Shown here one piece after another: positions 27,455-36,803 of a DNA stretch of 64,000 nucleotides (the first letter of the stretch is position 1; each line of letters begins with the position of its first letter). This DNA comes from Alphaproteobacteria bacterium (GTDB lineage: Bacteria > Pseudomonadota > Alphaproteobacteria > Reyranellales > Reyranellaceae). The position numbers and the translations under genes are program-made. The stretch lies in assembly GCA_019635875.1 (NCBI GenBank), contig JAHBYP010000013.1, positions 80,849 to 144,848 on the forward strand, written 5' to 3'. Below the pieces are notes generated by a model. It saw nothing but the letters and a program-made list of their open reading frames with translations, ran no database searches and was not told the DNA's origin.

Positions 27455-27475
27455 CCTTCCCCCGGAGGGGGAAGG
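27455..27475. repeat. Family A end palindrome, solo
   Basis: A single 21-bp end palindrome (CCTTCCCCCGGAGGGGGAAGG) without arms, 24 bp before the CoA transferase start. Confidence 0.75.
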
Positions 27476-27498
27476 CAAAGAACGCATCAGGAGGAAAC

Positions 27499-28707
27499 AT
27501 GCCGGGGCCGCTGCACGGGGTGAGGATCGTCGACATGACGGCCGTTCTGCTCGGGCCGTTCGCGACGCAGCATCTCGCCGACATGGGCGCCGACGTGATC
27601 AAGATCGAGCCGCCGGAGGGCGACCTGCTGCGGCTGTCGGGCAAGGGCCGCTCGCCCGACATGGGGCCGATCTACATGGCGGCGGGCCGCAACAAGCGCT
27701 CGATCTGCCTCGACCTCAAGAAGCCCGCCGCGATCGCGGTCGTGAAGAAGATGATCGAGAGCGCCGACATCTTCATCCACAACAGCCGGCCGCAGGCGAT
27801 CGAGCGTCTCGGCCTGGGCTACGAGGACCTGAAGAAGATCAACCCGAAGATCATCTATGCCTACTCGCTGGGCTACAAGCGCAAGGGACCCTACGGCCAC
27901 AAGCCGGCCTTCGACGATCTGGTGCAGGGCGCCAGTGGTGCGGCCTCGCTGCAGGCGCGCATCGACGGCCAGCGGCCGAAATTCCTGCCCAGCCTGATCG
28001 CCGACAAGACCACCGGCCTGCATCTCGCCGTCGCCGTGCTGGGCGCGCTCTATCACCGCGCGCAAAGCGGCGAGGGCCAGATGATCGAGGTGCCGATGCT
28101 GGAGACGCTGGCCTCGTTCTTCCTCACCGACCATCTCTTCGGCCGCACCTTCCATCCGCCGATCGGCACGATGGGCTACAACCGCATCATCAACAAATAC
28201 CGCCATCCCTTCCCGACCAAGGACGGTTACATCTGCGCGCTGCCCTACACGACGCGGCACTGGGAGCGCTTCTTCGTGCTCGCCGACCGGCCGGATCTCG
28301 CCAAGGAGACGCGCTTCACCGACAAGGCCCAGCGTGGCGCGCATTTCGACGAGCTCTACCAGATCCTCGACGAGCTCCTGCGCAACAAGACCACCAAGGA
28401 GTGGCTCAAGCTGTTCGACGAGGCCGACATCCCGGCCATGCCGGTGAACACCCTGGAGCAGGTGATGGAGGACGAGCACCTCAACGCCACCGGCTTCTTC
28501 ACCGAGCGCGAGCATCCTACCGAGGGCAGGATCACCACCTTCGCCTCGCCGCTGGATTTCGAGAAGACCAAGACCGAGTACCGCCGCCACGCCCCGCGCA
28601 TCGGCGCCGACGGCCTCGAGGTGATGAAGGAGTTCGGCTACAGCGAGGCCGACATCGCCAAGCTCGAGGACGAGAAGGCGCTGCTCTTCCCCGCCTCAGC
28701 CGCGTAG
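27499..28707 (+). CDS. CaiB/BaiF family (class III) CoA transferase
   Basis: A 402-residue family III CoA transferase that moves CoA between acids through an aspartyl-CoA intermediate. It has the N-terminal GVRIVDMTAVLLGPFATQ, the ADVIKIEPPEGD motif, NKRSICLDLKK, and the likely catalytic aspartate in AFDDLVQGASG (about residue 138-139). The C-terminal part has GEGQMIEVPMLE. A perfect AGGAGGAAAC ribosome binding site precedes ATG 27499. Its last codons overlap the antisense DUF2474 gene by 12 bp. Donor and acceptor acids are unknown; it may serve the preceding thioesterase/MaoC genes. Confidence 0.93.
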   Translation: MPGPLHGVRIVDMTAVLLGPFATQHLADMGADVIKIEPPEGDLLRLSGKGRSPDMGPIYMAAGRNKRSICLDLKKPAAIAVVKKMIESADIFIHNSRPQAIERLGLGYEDLKKINPKIIYAYSLGYKRKGPYGHKPAFDDLVQGASGAASLQARIDGQRPKFLPSLIADKTTGLHLAVAVLGALYHRAQSGEGQMIEVPMLETLASFFLTDHLFGRTFHPPIGTMGYNRIINKYRHPFPTKDGYICALPYTTRHWERFFVLADRPDLAKETRFTDKAQRGAHFDELYQILDELLRNKTTKEWLKLFDEADIPAMPVNTLEQVMEDEHLNATGFFTEREHPTEGRITTFASPLDFEKTKTEYRRHAPRIGADGLEVMKEFGYSEADIAKLEDEKALLFPASAA

Positions 28708-28806
28708 AGCGAGCCTGATCGCGAAGGCGACGACGCCCAGCGCCGCCACGCTGGCGCACCACAGGCCGGCGAACCAGATCAGGCGTTTCCAGGATTGACG
28801 TCGCAT
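28696..28806 (-). CDS. DUF2474 family small membrane peptide of the bd oxidase
   Basis: A 36-residue peptide, MRRQSWKRLIWFAGLWC at the start and then one hydrophobic helix ending RLALRG. Position (directly after cydB), size, basic start and single helix match DUF2474 peptides that accompany CioAB-type bd oxidases, as CydX does for CydAB. A family A repeat separates it from the cydB stop, and the terminal GGGGGAAGG of that repeat, four bases ahead of the ATG, is the only ribosome binding site. Its 3' end overlaps the CoA transferase gene on the opposite strand. Confidence 0.8.
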   Translation of the reverse strand: MRRQSWKRLIWFAGLWCASVAALGVVAFAIRLALRG

Positions 28807-28808
28807 TA

Positions 28809-28930
28809 CCTTCCCCCGGAGGGGGAAGGTGGCGCGCAGCGCCGGAAGGGGGATGCCGAAGACGGACTCCACCGTTCGGCTTCGACATCCCCCTTCCGCC
28901 CTTCGGGCACCTTCCCCCTCCGGGGGAAGG
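28809..28930. repeat. Family A palindromic repeat, copy 3 (Q left, P right)
   Basis: Full element inside the cio operon between the cydB stop and the DUF2474 start. On the minus strand its end gives the Shine-Dalgarno-like GGGGGAAGG of the DUF2474 gene. Confidence 0.9.
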
Positions 28931-28948
28931 CAATGGCGCTCCTTCCAC

Positions 28949-29956
28949 TCAATGGTAGTGGCCTCCTTTGGCGTTCACCTTGCCGCGGAAGACCCAGTAG
29001 GAATAGGCGGTGTAGGCGAGGATCAGCGGCAGCAGCGCCAGCGCGCCGATCAGCAGGAAGCCGAGGCTGGCGTCGGGGCCGGCGGCGTCCCAGATCGTCA
29101 CCGAGTGCGGCACGATGTAGGGATAGAAGCCGATGCCCAGCCCGACGAAGCACAGCACGAAGAGCGCCAGCGACGCCAGGAAGGGCGAGAGCTCGCGCTT
29201 CTCGCGCAGGCTCTTGAGCAGCACGAACGTCGTCGCCGCCACCAGCAGCGGCACCGGCGCGGTGTAGAGGATCTGCGGCCAGGCCAGCCAGCGCTGCATG
29301 TAGATGTCGCGCAGGAAGGGCGTCCACAGGCTCACCGCGCCGATCAGCGCCACGGTGCCGATGGCCGCCAGCATGGCGAAGCGATAGGCGCGCGCCTGCA
29401 CCTCGCCTTCGGCCTTGTAGACCAGCCAGGTCGCGCCGAGCAGCGCATAGCCCACGACCAGCGCCACGCCGGTGAGCAGGCTGAACGGCGTCAGCCAGTC
29501 CCACCAGCCGCCGGCATAGGCGCGGTCGGCGACCGGGATGCCCTGCACCAGCGCGCCCAGCGCGATGCCCTGGGCGAAGGCCGCGAGCGTCGAGCCGCCG
29601 GCGAAGGCCCAGTCCCACAGGAAGCGGCCGCGCTCGGTCTTCCAGCGGAACTCGAAGGCGACGCCGCGGAAGATCAGCCCGAGCAGCATGACGATCAGCG
29701 GCGCGTAGAGCGCCGGCATGATCACCGCGTAGGCCAGCGGGAAGACGGCGAACAGCCCGCCGCCGCCCAGCACCAGCCAGGTCTCGTTGCCGTCCCACAC
29801 CGGCGCCACCGAGTTCATCATCTCGTCGCGATGCTTCCTGTGTGGCATGAATGGGAAGAGGATGCCGACGCCCAGATCGAAGCCGTCGAGGATGACGTAG
29901 GCGAGCACCGCGAAGGCGATCAGGGCGGCCCAGATGAAGGGGAGGTCCAAGGTCAT
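28949..29956 (-). CDS. cydB: Cytochrome bd-type ubiquinol oxidase subunit II (CydB/CioB)
   Basis: The 335-residue membrane subunit of a bd oxidase, with eight or nine helices. It begins MTLDLPFIWAALIAFAVLAYVILDGFDLGVG, which is the family signature, and has VWDGNETWLVLGGG and FRGVAFEFRWK. It pairs with subunit I to pass electrons from quinol to oxygen without pumping protons. ATG 29956 overlaps the stop of cydA (ATGA). Together with the short Q-loop of subunit I and DUF2474, it belongs to the cyanide-insensitive CIO group. Confidence 0.95.
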   Translation of the reverse strand: MTLDLPFIWAALIAFAVLAYVILDGFDLGVGILFPFMPHRKHRDEMMNSVAPVWDGNETWLVLGGGGLFAVFPLAYAVIMPALYAPLIVMLLGLIFRGVAFEFRWKTERGRFLWDWAFAGGSTLAAFAQGIALGALVQGIPVADRAYAGGWWDWLTPFSLLTGVALVVGYALLGATWLVYKAEGEVQARAYRFAMLAAIGTVALIGAVSLWTPFLRDIYMQRWLAWPQILYTAPVPLLVAATTFVLLKSLREKRELSPFLASLALFVLCFVGLGIGFYPYIVPHSVTIWDAAGPDASLGFLLIGALALLPLILAYTAYSYWVFRGKVNAKGGHYH

Positions 29957-31356
29957 GGCGCACCTCCAGCTTCGCGCATGACGGGCGCCGGCGTGATGCC
30001 GGCGGCGCGGATCGGCTCGTCGCGCGGCAGCTCGTCGGCGCCCGCGGCCACCTGCTTGTACATCAGGCGCAGCAGGTAGAAGGTGCCGGCGCCGAACAGC
30101 GCGAAATAGACGACGATGAAGGCGACCAGCGAGGTGCCGACGGCCGCCGCGTCGATCGGCGAGACCGACTGCGCCGTGGTCAGCAGGCCGTAGACCGTCC
30201 AGGGCTGCCGCCCGACCTCGGTGGTGATCCAGCCCGCCAGCACCGCGACGAAGCCCGACGGGCCCATCAGCAGGGCGGCGCGCCAGGTCCACGGCGCGTC
30301 GTAGAGCGTGCGCCGCCAGCGCAGCAGCAGGGTCCACAGGCCGAGCGCGATCATCAGCAGGCCGGCGCCGACCATGATGCGGAAGCTCCAGAAGACGATG
30401 CGCGAGGGCGGGCGCTGCTCGCGCGGCCATTCCTTCAGGCCGCGCACCTTGCCGCTCCAGTCGTGCGTGAGGATGAACGAGCCAAGCCTGGGGATCTCGA
30501 CCTTGTAGTCGACGCGCTCCTCGCGATCGTTGGGGATGCCGAACAGGATCAGCGGCGCGCCCTCGTAGGTGTCGAAATGGCCTTCCATCGCCGCGATCTT
30601 GGCCGGCTGGTGCTTGAGCGTGTTGAGCCCGTGCATGTCGCCGACGACGGCCTGGATCGGCGCCACGATCGCCGCCATCCACATCGCCATCGAGAACATG
30701 ATGCGCGCCGCCGGGTCGGCGCGATCGCGCAGCAGGTGCAGCGCACCGGTGGCGCCGACGACCAGGGCCGTCGTGATGTAGGCCGCCAGAAGCATGTGCG
30801 CGAGGCGATAGGGGAAGGAGGGATTGAAGATCACCTGCCACCAGTCCACGGGGATGAACTGGCCGGCCTCGTTGATGGCGTGGCCCTGCGGCGTGTGCAT
30901 CCAGCTGTTGGCCGAGAGGATCCAGAACGCCGACAGGAAGGTGCCGAACGCCACCATCAGGGTGGCGAAGAAGTGCAGGCGCGGGCCGACGCGGTTGAGG
31001 CCGAACAGCATGATGCCGAGGAAGCCGGCCTCGAGGAAGAACGCCGACAGCACCTCGTAGCCCATCAGCGGGCCGATCACCGGCCCGACCTTGTCGGAGA
31101 ACACGCTCCAGTTGGTGCCGAACTGGTAGCTCATGACGATGCCCGACACGACGCCCATGCCGAAGGCGACAGCGAAGATCTTCTTCCAGTAATTGAACAG
31201 GTCGAGGAAGACGCGACGGCCGGTCCACAGCCACAGGCCCTCGAGCGTCGCGAGGTAGCTCGCGAGGCCGATCGAGAAGGCGGGAAAGATGATGTGGAAG
31301 CTGACCGTGAAGGCGAACTGTATGCGCGCCAGCAGCAACGCGTCGGAGAAATCCAT
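29953..31356 (-). CDS. cydA: Cytochrome bd-type ubiquinol oxidase subunit I (CydA/CioA)
   Basis: A 467-residue subunit I, with haem and quinol sites. H21 in SFHIIFPAFSIG fits the haem b595 ligand; LAHMLLAAY holds the haem b558 histidine; GRQPWTVYGLL is the conserved C-terminal motif. The periplasmic Q-loop after GDMHGLNTLKHQPAK is short, as in CioA, and lacks the long insert of E. coli CydA. ATG 31356 is preceded by GGAGGGG, part of a repeat fragment. It heads the operon cydA-cydB-DUF2474, which usually serves growth under low oxygen or cyanide/sulphide stress. Confidence 0.95.
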   Translation of the reverse strand: MDFSDALLLARIQFAFTVSFHIIFPAFSIGLASYLATLEGLWLWTGRRVFLDLFNYWKKIFAVAFGMGVVSGIVMSYQFGTNWSVFSDKVGPVIGPLMGYEVLSAFFLEAGFLGIMLFGLNRVGPRLHFFATLMVAFGTFLSAFWILSANSWMHTPQGHAINEAGQFIPVDWWQVIFNPSFPYRLAHMLLAAYITTALVVGATGALHLLRDRADPAARIMFSMAMWMAAIVAPIQAVVGDMHGLNTLKHQPAKIAAMEGHFDTYEGAPLILFGIPNDREERVDYKVEIPRLGSFILTHDWSGKVRGLKEWPREQRPPSRIVFWSFRIMVGAGLLMIALGLWTLLLRWRRTLYDAPWTWRAALLMGPSGFVAVLAGWITTEVGRQPWTVYGLLTTAQSVSPIDAAAVGTSLVAFIVVYFALFGAGTFYLLRLMYKQVAAGADELPRDEPIRAAGITPAPVMREAGGAP

Positions 31357-31376
31357 CGCACCCCTCCGGGCCTTTG

Positions 31377-31396
31377 CCTTCCCCCGGAGGGGAAGG
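31377..31396. repeat. Family A end palindrome, solo
   Basis: A 20-bp end palindrome (one G shorter than the full type), 20 bp upstream of the cydA start, within its promoter or leader region. Confidence 0.65.
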
Positions 31397-31566
31397 GACG
31401 ATAGCACGCACGCTCATCATGTGGTGAAGCGTGCCGCGATTACAGCGCGACGCGTGCGCCGTGCGCGCCCGCGCCGCAGCTTGAGTCGTCAGGGGGCCGC
31501 GCCGCTCCAGCGGCGCTCATGATGCGTCGCCGGAGCGACGCGGCCCGAACGGCGATGAACGCAGCC

Positions 31567-32805
31567 TCAGACCAGCGGCAATTCCGGCAGGCCGTCGCCG
31601 GCGATCGGGAAGGTCGCGAACCAGTCGCGCCGTGTGCCTGAGAGCATGGTGAGCATCGCGCGGCGCGTCGGCGGGAAGGCGCAGGCCGGGCCGAAGGTGA
31701 GATCGCGCAGCCAGCCGACCGGCCGCGCAGCGCCCTGGTAGAACGGCGTGAGCCAGCGGCTGACGAAGCCGTAGATCGCCAGGGTGCGCCGGCGCGTGGT
31801 CTCGAACAGGGCCAGCGCCGCGTCGAGCGAGGATGCGTGCGCCAGGGCGCCGGCCAGGGTTGCGGCGTCGGCCAGCGCCAGGTTGGCACCCATGCCGAGC
31901 TGCGGCGACATGCCGTGCGCGCAATCGCCGAGGAACAGGATGCGCTCGCGGCGGAAGCCCGACATCACCACGTCGCGATAGGTCGCCTCGGCGAACTGGT
32001 CGAACGAGGTCAGCCGCTCCAGCAGCGGCGCCAGCTCGGGCCAGATGTCGAGCAGCTCGGCCTTGAGAGGGCCGAGCCCACCGGCGCGCACGGCCTGCAT
32101 CTCCGCGACGCGCAGGCTCCAGAACAGGGTGATGACGTCGTTGCCGTCGCCGCCCGGGGCGGCGCCGACCGGCAGCACGCCGGTCATGCGGCGGTTGCCG
32201 CGGAAGCGCTGGTGCAGCAGCCCGGCGAAGCGCCTGTCGGGGTCGGGCAGGGTCGCCCAGAAGCAGCCCCACGGATAGATCGTCGCGCTGTGCCTGGGCG
32301 CCAGGCGCTCGCGCAGCCGCGAATGCGCACCGTCGCAGACCAGCACGAGGTCGAACGGGCCGGCGCTGCGGCCGTCGGCGGTGGCGAGCGTGGTGCCGGC
32401 GATCGACGTCACCTCGAAGCCGGTGGTCAGCGTCGCCGGCGCGCGCTTGAGCCGCTCGAACAGCAGCGAGAACAGCGCGCCGCGATGCAGGCCCAGACCG
32501 TGCAGGCGAGGATCGAGATCACCGTAGCGCAGGTCGAGCACGCAGTGCCCGAGATCGGAGCGGCCGTCGATGCCCGTGATGCGCGCGCCCGATCGCAGCG
32601 CCCGTTCGTGCAGGCCCAGGCGCTGCAGCACGCGCAGGCCGGTAGGCTGGATCAGCAGCCCGGCGCCCAGCGGCTGCGGCTGCTCGAAGCGCTCCAGCAG
32701 CGCGACGTCGTGGCCGGCTTCCGACAGCAGGACAGCCGCCGTCATGCCGGCGACGCCGCAACCGACTATTCCGATGTGCACGGGATTATTCCGTATCGCG
32801 AACAT
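31567..32805 (-). CDS. FAD-dependent monooxygenase (UbiH/p-hydroxybenzoate hydroxylase family)
   Basis: A 412-residue flavoprotein monooxygenase. The FAD-binding Rossmann motif GIVGCGVAGMTAAVLL is at the N-terminus, the DG motif is in LVLVCDGAHSRLR, and the GD motif is in FLGDCAHGMSPQLGMGANLALADA. It should hydroxylate an aromatic or similar compound using NAD(P)H and oxygen; the substrate is unknown. ATG 32805 fits the family start; the frame is open to 32910. It is divergent from the acyl-CoA dehydrogenase cluster with about 120 bp between. Confidence 0.88.
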   Translation of the reverse strand: MFAIRNNPVHIGIVGCGVAGMTAAVLLSEAGHDVALLERFEQPQPLGAGLLIQPTGLRVLQRLGLHERALRSGARITGIDGRSDLGHCVLDLRYGDLDPRLHGLGLHRGALFSLLFERLKRAPATLTTGFEVTSIAGTTLATADGRSAGPFDLVLVCDGAHSRLRERLAPRHSATIYPWGCFWATLPDPDRRFAGLLHQRFRGNRRMTGVLPVGAAPGGDGNDVITLFWSLRVAEMQAVRAGGLGPLKAELLDIWPELAPLLERLTSFDQFAEATYRDVVMSGFRRERILFLGDCAHGMSPQLGMGANLALADAATLAGALAHASSLDAALALFETTRRRTLAIYGFVSRWLTPFYQGAARPVGWLRDLTFGPACAFPPTRRAMLTMLSGTRRDWFATFPIAGDGLPELPLV

Positions 32806-32924
32806 GAGTTCCGCGCACGACTTGCCGAGCGCGGCTTGCCGGATAGTATGCCGGCAATTCAATGAACGGGGCGTCATTTCCACCGCCGGCGTGCGGTGAC
32901 ACGCCCACATGCGGAGGACGACCG

Positions 32925-34124
32925 ATGGATCTGGCGTTCACCAAAGACGACCTCGCGTTTCGCGACGAGGTCCGCGATTTCGTCGCCAGGAACCTGCCCA
33001 GGGACATCGCCGACAAGGTGGCCGGCGGCAAGCATCTGGAGCGCGACGACTACATGCGCTGGCAGCAGGCGCTCGGGCGCCAGGGCTGGCTGGTCTACAC
33101 CTGGCCGAAGAAGCATGGCGGGCCGGGCTGGACCGTCACGCAGCGCTACATCTTCGAGAACACCTGCGCCGAGATGAACGCGCCGGGCATCATCCCGTTC
33201 GGCAGCAAGATGGTCGGGCCGGTGATCTACACCTTCGGCAACGACGAGCAGAAGCAGCGTTTCCTGCCGGGCATCCGCGAATCGAGCGTCTGGTGGTGCC
33301 AGGGCTATTCCGAGCCCGGCTCGGGCTCCGACCTCGCCTCGCTGCGCACCAAGGCCGTGCGCGAGGGCGACCACTACATCGTCAACGGCTCGAAGACCTG
33401 GAACACCATGGGCCACTGGGCCGACTGGATCTTCTGCCTGGTGCGCACCGATGCGCAGGCCAAGCCGCAGGAGGGCATCTCCTTCCTGCTGATCGACATG
33501 AGGAGCCCGGGCATCACCGTGAAGCCGATCATCGTGGCCGACGGTGGCCACGAGGTGAACGAGGTGTTCTTCGACAACGTGAAGGTGCCGGTCGAGAACC
33601 TCGTGGGCAAGGAAGGCGAGGGCTGGACCTACGCCAAGTTCCTGCTCGCCAACGAGCGCCTGGGCATCGCCGCGATCCCGCAATCCAAGCGCGGCGTCGA
33701 GGGCCTCAAGCAGATGGCCAAGTCGGAGAATGACGGCGCCGGCCGCAAGCTGATCGACGATGCCTCCTTCCGGGAGAAGATCGCCGATCTGGAGATCCAG
33801 GTGACGGCGCTGGAGTACACCGAGCTGCGCGCGCTTTCGGCGATGGCCGCCGGCGGCGCGCCCGGACCGGAGGTCTCGTTCCTCAAGATCCGCGGCTCGG
33901 AAATCCAGCAGCGCATCACCGAGCTCGCCGTCGAGGCGGTCGGCTATTACGCGATGCCGTACCAGCCGGCGCTGTTGTGGCACGGCGCGAACGAGGAGCC
34001 GATCGGCCCCGACACCGCGCACCTGGCCGCACCGCGCTATTTCAACGTGCGGAAGACCACCATTTACGGCGGCTCGAACGAGATCCAGAAGAACGTCATC
34101 TCCAAGATGGTGCTGGGACTTTAG
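32925..34124 (+). CDS. Acyl-CoA dehydrogenase (large-subunit type), paralogue 1
   Basis: A 399-residue acyl-CoA dehydrogenase that introduces a 2,3 double bond into an acyl-CoA using FAD. It has WCQGYSEPGSGSDLASLRT (flavin contact), the KTWNTMGHWADW core and YGGSNEIQKNVI at the C-terminus. The position that carries the catalytic glutamate in MCAD-type enzymes is G here, as in the FadE27/FadE29-like subgroup whose base is elsewhere or in a partner. It shares long identical blocks with the next gene. ATG 32925 has a GGAGGA ribosome binding site. First gene of the degradation cluster. Confidence 0.93.
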   Translation: MDLAFTKDDLAFRDEVRDFVARNLPRDIADKVAGGKHLERDDYMRWQQALGRQGWLVYTWPKKHGGPGWTVTQRYIFENTCAEMNAPGIIPFGSKMVGPVIYTFGNDEQKQRFLPGIRESSVWWCQGYSEPGSGSDLASLRTKAVREGDHYIVNGSKTWNTMGHWADWIFCLVRTDAQAKPQEGISFLLIDMRSPGITVKPIIVADGGHEVNEVFFDNVKVPVENLVGKEGEGWTYAKFLLANERLGIAAIPQSKRGVEGLKQMAKSENDGAGRKLIDDASFREKIADLEIQVTALEYTELRALSAMAAGGAPGPEVSFLKIRGSEIQQRITELAVEAVGYYAMPYQPALLWHGANEEPIGPDTAHLAAPRYFNVRKTTIYGGSNEIQKNVISKMVLGL

Positions 34125-34133
34125 GAGAGTCTC

Positions 34134-34255
34134 CCTTCCCCCGGAGGGGGAAGGTGCCCAAAGGGCGGAAGGGGGATGTCGAAGACGAACGCAGGAGTCC
34201 GTCTTCGACATCCCCCATCCGGCGCTCCGCGCCACCTTCCCCCTCCGGGGGAAGG
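34134..34255. repeat. Family A palindromic repeat, copy 4 (P left, Q right)
   Basis: Full element lying between the two paralogous acyl-CoA dehydrogenase genes. Confidence 0.9.
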
Positions 34256-34273
34256 TAATAGAAAGAGGGAACA

Positions 34274-35473
34274 ATGGATCTGGCTCTGACCGCCGAGGAT
34301 CGTGCCTTCGCCGACGAGGTGCGGGCGTTCGCGCGCGAGAACCTCGCGCCGGCGACGATCGAGAAGACCCGGCGCGGCCGGCACTACGATCGCGACGACC
34401 ACCTCGCCTGGCAGCGCGCGCTCGGCAGGCGCGGCTGGCATGTCTACACCTGGCCGAAGAAGTACGGCGGGCCGGGCTGGAGCGTGACGCAGCGCTTCCT
34501 GTTCGAGAACGTGCTGGCCGAGGAGGGCGCGCCGCGCATCCTGCCGTTCGGCCCGAAGATGGTCGGCCCGGTGATCTACACCTTCGGCAACGACGAGCAG
34601 AAAGAGCGCTTCCTGCCCGACATCGCGTCGTCGAACGTGCTGTGGTGCCAGGGCTATTCCGAGCCGGGCTCGGGCTCCGACCTCGCCTCGCTGCGCACCC
34701 GCGCGGTGCGCGAGGGCGATCACTACATCGTCAACGGCCAGAAGACCTGGACCTCGGTGGCGCACTGGGCCGACTGGATCTTCTGCCTGGTGCGCACCAA
34801 CCCGGATGCCAAGCAGCAGGAGGGCATCTCCTTCCTGCTGATCGACATGAAAACGCCCGGCATCACCGTGAAGCCGATCGTCATGCTCGACGGCGCGCAT
34901 CACGTGAACGACGTGTTCTTCGACAATGTGCGCGTGCCGGTGGCCAACCGCATCGGCAAGGAAGGCGAGGGCTGGACCTGCGCCAAGTTCCTGCTCGCCA
35001 ACGAGCGGCTGGGCATCGCCGAGGTCGCGGCCTCGAAGCGCGGCGTGCAGGGCCTGCGCGAGATCGCCCGCGCCGAGCTGGCCGACGACGGCGGCAGGCT
35101 GGTCGACGATCAGGGCTTCCGCGAGAAGATCGCCGATCTCGACCTGCAGCTCTCGGCGCTGGAGATGAGCGAGCTGCGCGCGCTGTCGACCATGCAGCTG
35201 GGCGGCGCGCCGGGGCCGGAGGTCTCGATCCTCAAGATCCGCGGCTCGGAAATCCAGCAGCGCATCGCCGAGCTGGCCTGCGAGGCGGTGGGCAACTACG
35301 CCATGCCGTACCAGCCCGAGCTGCTGTTCCGCGACAGCAATGAATCGCCGATCGGCCCGGCCCACGCCGTGCCCGCCGCGCCGCGCTATTTCAACATGCG
35401 CAAGACCTCGATCTATGGCGGCTCGAACGAGATCCAGAAGAACGTGATTTCCAAGATGGTGCTGGGGCTGTAA
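34274..35473 (+). CDS. Acyl-CoA dehydrogenase (large-subunit type), paralogue 2
   Basis: A 399-residue acyl-CoA dehydrogenase of exactly the same length as the previous gene product and alignable without visible gaps; shared blocks include VYTWPKK, GNDEQK, YSEPGSGSDLASLRT and EIQKNVISKMVLGL. The two arose by tandem duplication and have diverged at the substrate side. The usual MCAD glutamate position is again G (YGGSNEIQ). A family A repeat separates it from its paralogue, and it has its own AGAGGGA ribosome binding site. Confidence 0.93.
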   Translation: MDLALTAEDRAFADEVRAFARENLAPATIEKTRRGRHYDRDDHLAWQRALGRRGWHVYTWPKKYGGPGWSVTQRFLFENVLAEEGAPRILPFGPKMVGPVIYTFGNDEQKERFLPDIASSNVLWCQGYSEPGSGSDLASLRTRAVREGDHYIVNGQKTWTSVAHWADWIFCLVRTNPDAKQQEGISFLLIDMKTPGITVKPIVMLDGAHHVNDVFFDNVRVPVANRIGKEGEGWTCAKFLLANERLGIAEVAASKRGVQGLREIARAELADDGGRLVDDQGFREKIADLDLQLSALEMSELRALSTMQLGGAPGPEVSILKIRGSEIQQRIAELACEAVGNYAMPYQPELLFRDSNESPIGPAHAVPAAPRYFNMRKTSIYGGSNEIQKNVISKMVLGL

Positions 35474-35517
35474 GCAGCAGGCAACGCGCGACGCCGCGGC
35501 CGGAGGGAGCTGAGACT

Positions 35518-36660
35518 ATGGACCTGTCGTATTCCGACGAGCAGAAGCAGATCAAGGAAGGCGTCGAGCGCTTCGTGCGCGAGCAGTACGCGTTCGAGAC
35601 CCGGCGCAAGATCGCCGCGAGCGAGAAGGGCTGGCTGCCCGAGAACTGGGCGAAGTTCGCCGAGCTCGGCTGGCTGGGCATGAGCTTCTCCGAGGCCGAT
35701 GGCGGCTTCGGCGGCGGCGCGATCGAGACCATGATCGCCATGGAAGCTTTCGGCTCAGGCCTGGTGCTCGAGCCCTATCTGCCGACCGTGGTGATGGGCG
35801 GTGGCCTGCTGGCCGCCGGCGGTTCCGCGGCGCAGAAGGAAGCGCTGCTGGCGCCGATGATCGCGGGCGAGAAGCAGTTCGCCGTCGCCTATGTCGAGAA
35901 GCAGGCGCGCTTCAACCTCGCCGACGTCGCCGTCACGGCGAAAAAGGATGGCGCCGGCTTCGCCATCAGTGGCCACAAGGGCGTGGTCTACAACGCCGCC
36001 TCGGCCGACACGATCTTCGTCACCGCGCGCACCTCGGGTGGCCAGCGCGACGAGAAGGGCATCACGGTGTTCGCCGTCGACGCCAAGGCCCAGGGCATCA
36101 GCCGCCGCGACTATCCCACCCAGGACGCGCTGCGCGCCTCGGAGCTCACCTTCGACAACGTCAAGGTCGGCGCCGACGCCGTGGTCGGCAAGCTCGACGA
36201 CGGCTACGCGCTGTTCGAGGGCGTGGTCGATCGTTCGATCGTGGCGCTGTGCGCCGAGGCGGTGGGCTGCATGGACGCCATCAACAAGGCGACGCTCGAG
36301 TACATCAAGACCCGCAAGCAGTTCGGCGTGCCGATCGGCAAGTTCCAGGTGCTGCAGCACCGCATGGTCGACTGCTTCACCAACGCCCAGGAAGCGCGCT
36401 CGATGACCCTGATGGCGGCGCTGAAGATCGACGACGCCGACGCCACGGTGCGCAAGAAGGCGGCCTCGGGCGCCAAGGTGCAGATCGGCAAGTCGGGCAG
36501 GTTCTGCGGCCAGAGCGCGGTGCAGATGCACGGCGGCATGGGCGTCACCGACGAGCTCTCGGTCAGCCACTACTTCAAGCGCCTGACCATGATCGAGACG
36601 CTGTTCGGCAACCAGCAGCACCACCTCACCCGCTACGCCAACCTCTCGGTCGCGGCGTAA
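35518..36660 (+). CDS. Acyl-CoA dehydrogenase (small-subunit type)
   Basis: A 380-residue acyl-CoA dehydrogenase of the other half-type found in heteromeric FadE pairs: the C-terminus reads QMHGGMGVTDELSVSHYFKR and lacks the YGGSNEIQ motif. The N-terminal helical part (SYSDEQKQIKEGVERFV) and the middle ITVFAVDAKA are typical. Known FadE28-FadE29-like enzymes combine one subunit of each type, so this protein probably pairs with one or both upstream paralogues. ATG 35518 with GGAGGGAGC ribosome binding site. Confidence 0.9.
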   Translation: MDLSYSDEQKQIKEGVERFVREQYAFETRRKIAASEKGWLPENWAKFAELGWLGMSFSEADGGFGGGAIETMIAMEAFGSGLVLEPYLPTVVMGGGLLAAGGSAAQKEALLAPMIAGEKQFAVAYVEKQARFNLADVAVTAKKDGAGFAISGHKGVVYNAASADTIFVTARTSGGQRDEKGITVFAVDAKAQGISRRDYPTQDALRASELTFDNVKVGADAVVGKLDDGYALFEGVVDRSIVALCAEAVGCMDAINKATLEYIKTRKQFGVPIGKFQVLQHRMVDCFTNAQEARSMTLMAALKIDDADATVRKKAASGAKVQIGKSGRFCGQSAVQMHGGMGVTDELSVSHYFKRLTMIETLFGNQQHHLTRYANLSVAA

Positions 36661-36671
36661 CAAGGGTCTTA

Positions 36672-36791
36672 CCTTCCCCCGGAGGGGGAAGGTGGCGCGC
36701 AGCGACGGATGGGGGATGTTGAAGACGGACTCCTGCGTTCGTCTTCGACATCCCCCTTCCGCCTTCGGCACCTTCCCCCTCCGGGGGAAGG
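36672..36791. repeat. Family A palindromic repeat, copy 5 (Q left, P right)
   Basis: Full element between convergent genes, where it may act as a two-way terminator. Confidence 0.88.
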
Positions 36792-36803
36792 TAAGACATG
36801 CAG

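Noticed and set aside
28949..31420. 823-codon frame suggesting a cydA-cydB fusion
   Set aside because: The cydA motifs lie in another frame that overlaps cydB by ATGA; the long frame is open by chance.
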